A stretch of 64,000 nt of DNA from assembly GCA_017502125.1 (NCBI GenBank), contig JAFVVN010000016.1, positions 1-64,000 of the forward strand, read 5' to 3'. Of the stretch, positions 23,570 to 31,612 are shown in pieces (position 1 is the stretch's first letter; every line of letters starts with the position of its first letter). Source of the stretch: Bacteroidales bacterium (GTDB lineage Bacteria > Bacteroidota > Bacteroidia > Bacteroidales > UBA932). The notes under the pieces are model-generated. The model ran no database searches. It saw only the letters and a program-made list of their open reading frames with translations, and was not told where the DNA came from. Both the position numbers and the translations under genes were made by a program.

Positions 23570-26212
23570 CTATTTCTTTACTATATATTCTACTCTGCTG
23601 GCATCGGAAAGTGAGGAAAGTATGTCTCTGACCCTGTCAACCGACACCGCATCTATCTTTGCCTCATAGCCTGTGGTGAAATTCTTTCCGTCCATATATC
23701 TCATGGTCACGGCATGAGTCCAATACTGCGGGCTCTTCATCAGGACGGCAAGATGGCCCTTCAGCACGGCCTTGTATTTGGCCAGGTCCTCTTCCCTGAC
23801 CTCAAGCTCCGGAAGATCCTCTATGACATTCCTGAGTATCCTGAGGGCAGCTTCGGGTCCTGTGAGAGTGATGTCCCTGGAGAAGCCGTAGGAAGATGCC
23901 TCTGCAAGCGAAATCATGACATTGAACCTCTCCTGCGGATATATCCGGCAGTTATGACTCAGTCTGAGATACATTCCAGTGCCTTCGATGGCGGATGAGA
24001 CTGCCTGCCTCAGAATTGCGGCAGCTATCTGCGAAGCCATATAGTTCTCGGCAGTCAGTGACATGGGGGCAGAAATCGTGAAGTCCACACTGGCCTCCGG
24101 TCCTCTTCTGGTATAGGTGCTGGCTCCTGACACCGGCTGATAATGCACGAGCGTTCTCGGAAAGGTCCTCTCCGTCGTGGCAAATTCGCCCACGTAGTTC
24201 CTGAGGAATTTCTTCAGCCTGGTCTCCTCGATGTTTCCCACCAGAACCAGCAGACCGTCATTCATCTTGGACGACTGATGCTTCAGGAAAGCGTCAGCCC
24301 TGTCAGCAAAACCCTCGGTGAGGTTGTCTGAATCCTTGATGGAAGAATATACATATCCCGGACACATGAGGCTGTCTATCGCCACGATCCTGTCCCTGCC
24401 GTTCCTCTTTTCATATTCATCCATGACCTTCTGACAGTCTGCGTAATATCCGAACGTATGCCCGTCATGCTCCCTTTCATTGACCACTCCCAGCAGGGCC
24501 CGCATCATCAGGTCCAGCTTATCGTCCGGAGCCGAGCCCTCGATAAGGACATTGGAAAGATTGACTGTCTGCTCCAAGGTGATGTTCTCCTTTTCCAGCA
24601 GCCTTGCGAACTCCCCATATGACATTCCCGATACACTGCAGTACTTCATATAGTCGGTCATATAGGCTCCCTCGCCCTTGGACAGGCCTTCTATGTTGCC
24701 GTATCCGCCGTTCATGGCAAGGGTATAGTACATGCGGTGTCCGCTTTCCTGTCTCCTGTATACGACCTTGAAGCCGTTTTCAAAGGTCCACACTGTGCCT
24801 CCCGAAAGCGGGTCACGCTTCTGTGACTTCACCTTCTGGGGAAGACCGGCTGAAGGAAGAGGGATGCTGTCCACCGGCGACGGGCATGGCATGCAGGAAG
24901 AGCAGTCCGCCCATGCATCAGAGAATACGGATTCCAGATAGGCCGAACCCATTTCCAGTCCTCCTCCGATGCGGCACTCCACAGTCAGGTTCCTCCTGCT
25001 GTCCAGGAGGGCGGAAGCTATATTGTTGAAATGAATAAGTTCCGTATTGATGTCCAGGTTCCTCGAACGCAGGAAGGACCATGTCTCCTTCTCGGAAGAG
25101 AGCGGAGAGTTGTACAGGAAAGCGAAGGCGCACCTTTCCACATAGTCGGCGTTGCTCTTGAAAGGATTGGCGGCCTCCTTCTCAAGACCGCTCAGATATC
25201 TGTTCTTGGCCATCTCCAGTTCATGCACGGTGGCCGTCCCGTTGTCCAGAGAAGCCATCGTGGAAGCCAGCAGGGAGGCTGCCTGGGCCGCATGTTCAGG
25301 AGCGACCGAAACGCTGATGGTGAAGATCTCGTCTCCCAGCGAGGTCACACTTGTCATATGCTGGAAAGACACATCAGCCACCGGTATCTCCTCTGACAGG
25401 AACCCGAGGATAAGCCTTTCCCTGGCAATGATTCCGAGTTCTGAGACGAACATTTCGTAGATGGCCGGCTGGACGGTGTTCATATACTCCTCCGGTGTCC
25501 TCGGAAAGGTCCATGTCGCCGACACCGTGGCAAGGTCCATGGTCATATAAGGAGAGGTTTCGAAGACAGGTTCTTCTGACTCCTTCCATTCATATGCCTT
25601 TCTCTTCTGCGACTCTCTTGAAGGAGTCATATAGGACATGAACTTGAGTTTTGCCGCTATGGATGAGGGATCTATGTCGCCCGAGACTATTACCGCCTGA
25701 TCTGACGGAGCATACCATCTCTCCAGAAATGCATCCTCCCCACGGGACCCTCTGTCTGCAATATCCATAAGCATGACAAGAGTAGAATCCGTCACCAGCT
25801 CTCCCTTGGAAATCATCACATCAGAAAAATGATAAAGGGTGGCGTTCTCCGTGACCTTGACGAATCCGTCCTTGCCCGGAGCCACACCATTGGATGCGAG
25901 AAAGACCTGAGGAGGTGTGCTTCCAAGTCTGGGAAGAGCTGTTATGGCATCCTGAGCGACAGAGAACGCCATTTCTCCGCTTTCAGAACTGGTCTGATGG
26001 CCTGTCTTCTGGACGAGGGCAAAGTCGGCAACCCCTTTGGATGTCGGATTTTTCACGAGATAATACGACATGCCGTTGGGAAGCGCTCCCGTCGAAACAG
26101 CCGGATCCGCCGGCATGAGGGGCAGGTTCTGAGCCGACGACGAGACGACGCCAAAGACAGGGAACACAACCCATAATATGCAGATAATTACTATTTTATA
26201 TATATATATCAT
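23570..26212 (-). CDS. Degenerate M16 (insulinase-like) periplasmic protein
   Basis: An 880-aa secreted protein with a signal peptide ending near SSAQN. The fold markers of two paired M16 units are present: ALPNGMSYYLVKNP at the start, FLERWYAPSDQAVIVSGDIDP in the first unit, then GGTVWTFENGFKVVYRRQ, YVGEFATTERTFPRTL and LKGHLAVLMKSPQYWT in the second. The zinc motif HxxEH, expected about 40-50 residues after NGMSYY, is missing; that stretch (GEMAFSVAQDAITALPRL) has no His-Glu pair. I therefore predict a non-catalytic homologue. I chose the ATG at 26210-26212, since the longer frame needs a TTG at 26218. Confidence 0.85.
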   Translation of the reverse strand: MIYIYKIVIICILWVVFPVFGVVSSSAQNLPLMPADPAVSTGALPNGMSYYLVKNPTSKGVADFALVQKTGHQTSSESGEMAFSVAQDAITALPRLGSTPPQVFLASNGVAPGKDGFVKVTENATLYHFSDVMISKGELVTDSTLVMLMDIADRGSRGEDAFLERWYAPSDQAVIVSGDIDPSSIAAKLKFMSYMTPSRESQKRKAYEWKESEEPVFETSPYMTMDLATVSATWTFPRTPEEYMNTVQPAIYEMFVSELGIIARERLILGFLSEEIPVADVSFQHMTSVTSLGDEIFTISVSVAPEHAAQAASLLASTMASLDNGTATVHELEMAKNRYLSGLEKEAANPFKSNADYVERCAFAFLYNSPLSSEKETWSFLRSRNLDINTELIHFNNIASALLDSRRNLTVECRIGGGLEMGSAYLESVFSDAWADCSSCMPCPSPVDSIPLPSAGLPQKVKSQKRDPLSGGTVWTFENGFKVVYRRQESGHRMYYTLAMNGGYGNIEGLSKGEGAYMTDYMKYCSVSGMSYGEFARLLEKENITLEQTVNLSNVLIEGSAPDDKLDLMMRALLGVVNEREHDGHTFGYYADCQKVMDEYEKRNGRDRIVAIDSLMCPGYVYSSIKDSDNLTEGFADRADAFLKHQSSKMNDGLLVLVGNIEETRLKKFLRNYVGEFATTERTFPRTLVHYQPVSGASTYTRRGPEASVDFTISAPMSLTAENYMASQIAAAILRQAVSSAIEGTGMYLRLSHNCRIYPQERFNVMISLAEASSYGFSRDITLTGPEAALRILRNVIEDLPELEVREEDLAKYKAVLKGHLAVLMKSPQYWTHAVTMRYMDGKNFTTGYEAKIDAVSVDRVRDILSSLSDASRVEYIVKK

Positions 26213-26229
26213 TCTCAATTCATTTGATT

Positions 26230-26262
26230 TTGCAAAAATACGACAATTTTTTACTAAATTTG
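26230..26262 (+). promoter_or_regulatory. Promoter of the TPR protein / U32 transcript
   Basis: TTG at 26230-26232, a 22-nt spacer (slightly long) and TAAATTTG at 26255-26262. It overlaps the divergent element at 26233-26240. Confidence 0.55.
26233..26240 (-). promoter_or_regulatory. -7 promoter element for the M16-like / DUF3109 transcript
   Basis: The minus strand reads TATTTTTG, fitting TAnnTTTG, 20 bp upstream of the ATG at 26212. No clear TTG is seen. Confidence 0.4.
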
Positions 26263-26311
26263 CGTCTTGGGCTTTTTAAGAATTTATTTTTAAGACAAAA
26301 TACTATTAGTT

Positions 26312-27241
26312 ATGAAAAAGATTTTCCTTTTGATTGCAGCAGCCCTTATGGCTGCAGGTGTGGCGTCTGCACAGGACATCAATCAGGCGACAGAGAGTTA
26401 CAACAATGGAGCGATGGAACTTCAGAACGGCAACCCTGAGGCAGCCCTCACACACTTCCAGTCAGCTCTTGAGATGGGTGAAAGTCTCGGAGAAGAGGCT
26501 ACAGATCTCGTGGCAAACTGCAAGGGTATCATCCCACAGGTAATGCTTTCAGTTGCTAAGGGTTATATAAAGGACGGCGACTTTGCCGGCGCTCTTACAC
26601 AGCTCGACGCTACAATAGCTGAGGCAAACAAGTATGAGAATGCAGAGGTTGCTGCTGAGGCTGCCGAGTTCATTCCTCAGGTTTACATGCAGCAGGGTAA
26701 CACCGCACTCAAGGCCAAGGACATGGCTACTGCGGCTACAGCATATTCAAAGGTCGTGGAGCTTGATCCTGCAAACGGCAATGCGATGCTCAGACTCGGT
26801 CAGGTATATGCTGCTACCGGCAAGACCGACGAGGCTGTCGCTGCTTTCGAAAATGCAGCTGCAAACGGTCAGGAGACAGCAGCTAAGAAGCAGCTTTCAA
26901 ACCTCTTCCTCAAGAAGGCTCAGGCTGCCATGAAGGGTGGAAAGAGCCAGGAAGCCATCGACCTCTGTGTAAAGTCAAATGAGTACCTTGAGAATGCCAA
27001 CGCATACAAGATCGCTGCAAGCTGTGCACAGAAGCTCGGCAAGAACGACGATGTGATCGCATTCTATGACAAGTACCTTGAGCTTTCACCAAAGGCTAAG
27101 GACGCAGGTGGAGTAGCCTTCACTATCGCAGCTCTCTATCAGCAGGCCGGCAACAAGGAGAAGGCTAAGGAGTACTATCAGAAGGCTTCTACAGACCCTC
27201 AGTTCGGCGCAGCGGCACAGGAGCAGCTCAAGAACCTCTAA
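26312..27241 (+). CDS. Periplasmic tetratricopeptide-repeat protein
   Basis: A 309-aa exported protein with the signal peptide MKKIFLLIAAALMAAGVASAQ. TPR-like helix pairs then run through the whole chain (ATESYNNGAMELQNGNPEAALTHFQSAL, GNTALKAKDMATAATAYSKVVELDPANGNA, GQVYAATGKTDEAVAAFENAA, AALYQQAGNKEKAKEYYQKA). TPR proteins of this type scaffold envelope complexes. The coding sequence favours GCT/GCA and CTC codons with little variation, as highly expressed genes in this window do, so it may be abundant; that is an impression, not a calculation. The U32 gene starts 6 bp after its stop. Confidence 0.85.
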   Translation: MKKIFLLIAAALMAAGVASAQDINQATESYNNGAMELQNGNPEAALTHFQSALEMGESLGEEATDLVANCKGIIPQVMLSVAKGYIKDGDFAGALTQLDATIAEANKYENAEVAAEAAEFIPQVYMQQGNTALKAKDMATAATAYSKVVELDPANGNAMLRLGQVYAATGKTDEAVAAFENAAANGQETAAKKQLSNLFLKKAQAAMKGGKSQEAIDLCVKSNEYLENANAYKIAASCAQKLGKNDDVIAFYDKYLELSPKAKDAGGVAFTIAALYQQAGNKEKAKEYYQKASTDPQFGAAAQEQLKNL

Positions 27242-27247
27242 TCAGGA

Positions 27248-29119
27248 ATGAGACAGCTTGAACTGCTTGCTCCGGCAAGAGATTTCCAGATCGGCATCGC
27301 AGCAATTGACTGCGGTGCCGATGCTGTGTATATAGCCGGACCGCAGTTCGGAGCAAGACAGGCTGCCGGAAACGATATCGAAGACATCAGGCGGCTTTGC
27401 GAATATGCACACCGTTTCGGTGCAAGAATATTCATAACACTTAACACCATCCTCTACGACAGCGAGCTGGAGGATGCCTACCGATTCATGCTCGCGGTTC
27501 AGGATGCCGGAGCAGATGCCATCATAGTCCAGGACATGGCTGTGGTGGAGATGGCGCGCAGAGGAATCGGCAACCTCCGCGAGGATATCAGGATTCCTCT
27601 TCATGCATCCACTCAGTGCGCCATCAGAACCCCGGAACAGGCAAGATGGCTCGAAAACTTGGGATTCTCCAGACTCATCCTTGAGAGACAGCTCTCGTTG
27701 GAAGAGATCAGGGCGATCAGAGCAGCTGTAAGCTGCGAACTCGAGTTCTTCGTTCATGGTGCCCTCTGCGTATGCTATAGCGGCCAATGCTATCTTTCGG
27801 AGATGATTTCAGGACGAAGCGCAAACCGAGGTGCATGCATACAGGCATGCAGGTCACGTTATGACCTCGTGGACTCGACCGGAAAAACGCTTGTGCGCGA
27901 CAAGGCCCTGCTATCGCTGAAGGACTACAACCTCCGCTCCCGTCTGAAAGATCTCGCCGAAGCTGGAATAACTTCGTTCAAGATCGAGGGACGCCTGAAG
28001 AACGAATCATATGTGAGAAACGTAGTCAGAGACTATTCCATCGCTCTGGATGCCCTGACGGAAGCATGGCCGGGAAAATACATCCGAGGGTCATTCGGAA
28101 AGGTCACAGGAGGTTTCATTCCAGACACTGCCAAGACATTCAACAGAGGATACACGGAGCTCTTCCTTGACGGCAGACGCGGCAGATGGGCAGCTATGGA
28201 TGCCGCGAAATCCATGGGAGAAGCCGTGGGCACAGTCACGGAAATCAGAAAGGGAGAAATAAGGCTCCGGACCTGCAAAGGTGTAAGCCTCAACAACGGA
28301 GACGGATTCTCCTTCGTGTCACGGACCGGAAAGGTGGAAGGATTCCGCGGAGACGTGTGCACAGGAAACAGCATCAGATGCAAGAGCGTTCCGTCGCTTT
28401 TTGTGGGTGCCGCACTTTACCGCAACATCAACTCCGCCTTTGAAAAAGAGATGGAAAGACAGGGCTGCACCCGCGAGATCGGTGTGGCCGCCACGCTTTC
28501 ATTCAGTCTTACGGACGGCAGATGGACTCTTGAAGCCTCAGCCGTTTCCGAAGACGGACGCAGTGTTTCACTCTCTTTCGATGCCGGAGAACAGAAGGCC
28601 GACAACCAGGAAAGAATGGCAGGTCTGATTGCATCCCAGATAGAAAAAAGCGTCAGCCATTATAGGTTCCGGCTCGATGCCCTGAACTCTCCGCAGGGTC
28701 TTCCGTTCATGCCATCCTCGGCAGTGAATGCTGTCAGAAGAGCACTTGCTGAACGCCTGGACACCCTTCCGTGCAAGGCCCATCCACTGCTTATCCGTCC
28801 TCTAAATGCACCCGAAACGGGTTTTCCTCAGGCCGAGGCATCATACAGGCAGAACATATCCAACAGTCTGTCAGAGTCAGTATACCTGGCTTCCGGAGTG
28901 ACAGCCCCCGAGAAGGCATATGAGCTGTCCCACAGGGAAGGAGCGGAACTTATGCGTACCAGATACTGCATCCGTCACGAACTGGGGCTATGTCCCGTCC
29001 ACCAGGGCGCAAAGGACAGCGGTCCGCTCTTCCTCCTGAACAACGGTCAGCGTTTCGCCCTTCATTTCGACTGCCGCCACTGTGAGATGACGGTCACAGC
29101 TCCAGCACCTCGAAGGTGA
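27248..29119 (+). CDS. Peptidase U32 family protein (RlhA/YhbU-like)
   Basis: A 623-aa member of the U32 group, which includes the 23S rRNA hydroxylase RlhA and collagenase-like proteins. Landmarks are MRQLELLAPARDFQIGIAAIDCGADAVYIAGP, LERQLSLEEIRAI, FVHGALCVCYSGQCYLSEMISGRSANRGACIQACR (the family Cys cluster) and SFKIEGRLKNESYVRNVVRDY. A C-terminal domain of about 270 residues follows. A role in rRNA hydroxylation is the most likely but is not proven. The last codons and the stop (encoding APAPRR) lie inside the 74-bp direct repeat generated around the Bro-N cassette, so its 3' end originally overlapped the convergent lipoprotein gene. Confidence 0.9.
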   Translation: MRQLELLAPARDFQIGIAAIDCGADAVYIAGPQFGARQAAGNDIEDIRRLCEYAHRFGARIFITLNTILYDSELEDAYRFMLAVQDAGADAIIVQDMAVVEMARRGIGNLREDIRIPLHASTQCAIRTPEQARWLENLGFSRLILERQLSLEEIRAIRAAVSCELEFFVHGALCVCYSGQCYLSEMISGRSANRGACIQACRSRYDLVDSTGKTLVRDKALLSLKDYNLRSRLKDLAEAGITSFKIEGRLKNESYVRNVVRDYSIALDALTEAWPGKYIRGSFGKVTGGFIPDTAKTFNRGYTELFLDGRRGRWAAMDAAKSMGEAVGTVTEIRKGEIRLRTCKGVSLNNGDGFSFVSRTGKVEGFRGDVCTGNSIRCKSVPSLFVGAALYRNINSAFEKEMERQGCTREIGVAATLSFSLTDGRWTLEASAVSEDGRSVSLSFDAGEQKADNQERMAGLIASQIEKSVSHYRFRLDALNSPQGLPFMPSSAVNAVRRALAERLDTLPCKAHPLLIRPLNAPETGFPQAEASYRQNISNSLSESVYLASGVTAPEKAYELSHREGAELMRTRYCIRHELGLCPVHQGAKDSGPLFLLNNGQRFALHFDCRHCEMTVTAPAPRR

Positions 29120-29173
29120 GGTCTACATCCCCGAAGTGGCCGACCATGTTGCTGGTGGCCTCCAACCACTTTG
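29100..29173. repeat. 74-bp direct repeat, copy A (left flank of Bro-N cassette)
   Basis: Identical to 30246-30319 at 73 of 74 positions. Read on the minus strand it encodes the end of the lipoprotein gene (…FEVLEL, then TGA), now detached from that gene. On the plus strand it carries the last codons and stop of the U32 gene. Confidence 0.92.
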
Positions 29174-29232
29174 GAGCATAACGAAAAGAGCACCTATGTC
29201 ATTTAAACCGGATTAAAAGCAAAGTAACACCT

Positions 29233-30084
29233 TTATTGTTCATCAGGTTTTTCGAAAGTTAACTCATCGGGCGATTGAATGTAGTCGATGGCTTTCTGGG
29301 ATGAAACGACGCTTCGGCCTATACGTTTTTCCACATCTTCACGAGCAGCCTTCGCGACATCTGCGCCTTCCTTGGCGATTCTTGCATTCTCGGTCAAGCC
29401 AGATGGGTTTCGTTCTTTGCTGATTTCAGTAGCAGTTTCTTCTGCCAGGGCATTAAGAAGCAATTCCATATTCGTCATATTGTCACGAAGATTCTCTTTA
29501 GTCAATCCTTTATGCTTCTTGTATTCCCTTGTAGTCAATCCGCTCCAGGTCTTTGACATCAAGTCCGTCAGCAGTGCAAAATCAATCTCCTTCGTAATTC
29601 CCCCTCTTTTCCACTCATCAGTCAGTCCTTTGCGGATCTCTATTGTCTTAATACGTCGTGTAATCCAAGATTCCGAATAACCAAGCCGTCTATAATCCGC
29701 CATCGCCTGATCTATGCTTCGCTCAGGGTCAACCATCTGATTGACTCGCTCTGCCGCGACTGAAGCCATCCATACTTTGAACGGCTCTGCCTTTTTGGAA
29801 GGTATAGACTGAATAATACGTAATATCCCTTCCAGGGAAGCACAATTCTCTTTTTGAGGCCCTCCTGCAGTCTGAATTGTAAGGGGGTGGACAATTTGTC
29901 CCCACCCTTTAGAAAGTTCTTCATCCCTTCTTCTCATTTTAGAGATGTAGTCCTTGGCGTTAGTTGTTTCTGTCAATATTGTGACAACATCTTTGACAGA
30001 AAAGAACCAATCTTCCTCCTCTTCCACCCAGATGGTTCTGATTTTTTGGTTATCAAACAATCTTATTTTTTCAATCTCAGACAT
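29233..30084 (-). CDS. Bro-N domain protein (phage antirepressor / DinD-like)
   Basis: A 283-aa protein. The N-terminal Bro-N domain (about 1-105) shows IRLFDNQKIRTIWVEEEEDWFFSVKDVVTILTETTNAKDYISKMRRRDEEL and ENCASLEGILRIIQSIPSKKAEPFKVWMASV. The C-terminal half (about 115-283) is of the DinD-like type: DYRRLGYSESWITRRIKTIEIRKGLTDEWKRGGI, LTTREYKKHKGLTKENLRDNMTNMELLLNALAEETATEISK. Bro-N proteins bind DNA and are widespread in phages and mobile elements; the exact function of this class is not established. The gene is the only cargo of the cassette bounded by 74-bp repeats and has its own -7 element at 30109-30116. Confidence 0.88.
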   Translation of the reverse strand: MSEIEKIRLFDNQKIRTIWVEEEEDWFFSVKDVVTILTETTNAKDYISKMRRRDEELSKGWGQIVHPLTIQTAGGPQKENCASLEGILRIIQSIPSKKAEPFKVWMASVAAERVNQMVDPERSIDQAMADYRRLGYSESWITRRIKTIEIRKGLTDEWKRGGITKEIDFALLTDLMSKTWSGLTTREYKKHKGLTKENLRDNMTNMELLLNALAEETATEISKERNPSGLTENARIAKEGADVAKAAREDVEKRIGRSVVSSQKAIDYIQSPDELTFEKPDEQ

Positions 30085-30108
30085 ATCAAATATGTATAAT
30101 ACTTTCTA

Positions 30109-30116
30109 CAAAGATA
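30109..30116 (-). promoter_or_regulatory. -7 promoter element of the Bro-N gene
   Basis: The minus strand reads TATCTTTG, fitting TAnnTTTG, 24 bp upstream of the ATG. The cassette thus brings its own host-type promoter. No clear TTG is found at -33. Confidence 0.45.
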
Positions 30117-30239
30117 TGGATTTATTCTTCAACACACCGGCATCGTTTGAAAAACATTGTTGACTAACTGTGACTATGAATCCATTTCTGCAACCGGTCA
30201 AAACGCAAAGGGAACTCATGATGAACGTCCTTTTTACTA

Positions 30240-31463
30240 TCAGTACTCCAGCACCTCGAAGGTGAGGTCTACATCCCCGAAGTGGCCGACCATGTTGCTA
30301 GTGGCCTCCAACCACTTTGAAGAAAGCTGACCACGCCAGACGATGTCGTCACGCGAGTTGAAAGGCAGCTTCATTTCCACACCGTAACTCTTGGAAGCTA
30401 TGCGGACGAGGGCTGTGCAGTTCCACTCTGTCCGGGTGCCGCCGTCATCCTCAGTTATCATGAAGGCACAGCTCGTCAACTGGTCGGTCCAGTCGGAAAC
30501 CAGAACAGCATTGAAAGGCTGCGGCTTGCCCACCTGTCCCCTCCTGACCACTATCATGAAATCCGTGACGGCAGGATTATAAAGCTTCAGCTCCGCTTCA
30601 GTCGATGCCGTGAAATCCTCTACGGCACCCACACGGACATGAAACTCAGAGGCCCCCGCGAACCATGAGTCATAGTTCCTCTTCATGACAAAGTCCTTAA
30701 GAATCAGAGTCTTCATGCTTCTGTCACCTTTTACTTTCATGGAGTTTCTGGGTTCTATGATGATGTTACCGCCTCCACCTCCCCATGCCGGATCTTCCCT
30801 CCTCAACATCTCAAGCGAAGTAAACTCCGCATCGGAATTCCTGTTCACTACCCAAACAGGTCTGCTTTCCGCCATCTCCTCTGTAACAATCACCTCCTCC
30901 ACCTGGCGGGTTCCATCATCGTTCAAAACTATCTTATAGCCTATATTTGTCTCTGCTCCGTTCTCGGGATCAAAGGTTATCACAGGCAGCACTTCCCCGT
31001 TCCATCCTTCAGACAGAGGCCAGTATATCTGAATGTCCGACGAAGTCAGAGCCTCAAGGAAGGCATCCGGATCCATGTCGGACGATGAAGCCTTGGTGAA
31101 AGCTCCGGAGCGCACATGCGTCTCAATCAGGTCCCGCAAAGGATTCTCGATCGGATTACTCTTTGTGGCCTTGTCCCCGACTCCGGCTCCGGGACTCTCA
31201 AAAAGACTTTTCATTGTATATTCCTCATCATAGCCGTTCTCTGAAGAAGACACGACAGCCGAATGGACCTCGTCCATATGGGTGAGCTGCAACGGAATGC
31301 CTGATAGAATGGCAGCGACATCCTCCAGGGATACATAAGTGCTGTCAGCTGAACCGTCCACATGTTTATCCATGTCGTTGTCTATGATCTCGCAGGAGCA
31401 TATCGCTGCCGCAAGCAATAGCACGAGAGTGCCTGTCCTTACAAAAGTATTCATCATTTCCAT
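30240..31463 (-). CDS. Lipoprotein of unknown function
   Basis: A 407-aa lipoprotein. The signal TFVRTGTLVLLLAAAICSC ends in a lipobox-like AAICSC. Notable features are an acidic region after the anchor (EIIDNDMDKHVDGSADS), a Gly run next to a predicted strand (AWGGGGGNIIIEP) and a beta-rich C-terminal half (FHVRVGAVEDFTASTEAELKLY, AFMITEDDGGTRTEWNCTALVRI, GHFGDVDLTFEVLEY). I recognise no family. I chose the ATG nine codons into the longest frame; ATGs two and three codons further are equally possible. Its last 25 codons form one copy of the 74-bp repeat flanking the Bro-N cassette, so its final residue may have changed from Leu to Tyr on insertion. Confidence 0.65.
   Translation of the reverse strand: MEMMNTFVRTGTLVLLLAAAICSCEIIDNDMDKHVDGSADSTYVSLEDVAAILSGIPLQLTHMDEVHSAVVSSSENGYDEEYTMKSLFESPGAGVGDKATKSNPIENPLRDLIETHVRSGAFTKASSSDMDPDAFLEALTSSDIQIYWPLSEGWNGEVLPVITFDPENGAETNIGYKIVLNDDGTRQVEEVIVTEEMAESRPVWVVNRNSDAEFTSLEMLRREDPAWGGGGGNIIIEPRNSMKVKGDRSMKTLILKDFVMKRNYDSWFAGASEFHVRVGAVEDFTASTEAELKLYNPAVTDFMIVVRRGQVGKPQPFNAVLVSDWTDQLTSCAFMITEDDGGTRTEWNCTALVRIASKSYGVEMKLPFNSRDDIVWRGQLSSKWLEATSNMVGHFGDVDLTFEVLEY
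30246..30319. repeat. 74-bp direct repeat, copy B (3' end of the lipoprotein gene)
   Basis: This copy is joined to the intact lipoprotein gene, whose reading frame ends here with …FEVLEY and TGA. It differs from copy A by one base (30300). Confidence 0.92.
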
Positions 31464-31522
31464 TTTTAACTTCTGCAAAGTTCCAGACAATTATCCGTAT
31501 ACCGAAAAAGTACACAGATAAT

Positions 31523-31558
31523 TTTAAAAATCGCCCACAGACATATGTCTACAGGCAA
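31523..31558 (-). terminator. Terminator downstream of prmC
   Basis: On the minus strand GCC-TGT-AGACAT pairs with ATGTCT-GTG-GGC (31533-31557 on the plus strand, with a palindromic centre AGACATATGTCT), followed by a T run (complement of 31526-31530). It lies about 55 bp after the prmC stop. The rest of the gap to the lipoprotein start shows no clear promoter. Confidence 0.65.
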
Positions 31559-31612
31559 TTTCAGTCTTAAAATTTATTGAAAAACCTTAGGTTTTCGGAT
31601 AAATTTCGAGGA

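Larger units (their letters stand above)
29174..30245. mobile_element. About 1.07-kb single-gene cassette carrying a Bro-N gene
   Basis: The segment lies between two 74-bp direct copies of the lipoprotein 3' end. It carries one gene with its own promoter and is visibly richer in A+T than its neighbours. No transposase, integrase or reverse transcriptase is encoded. Imperfectly similar 26-bp stretches beginning AACCGG (29206-29231 and 30192-30217, 17 of 26 identical) lie near the two ends. The layout says that the cassette entered the 3' end of the lipoprotein gene and left that gene with a working end. The mechanism is unknown. Confidence 0.7.
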
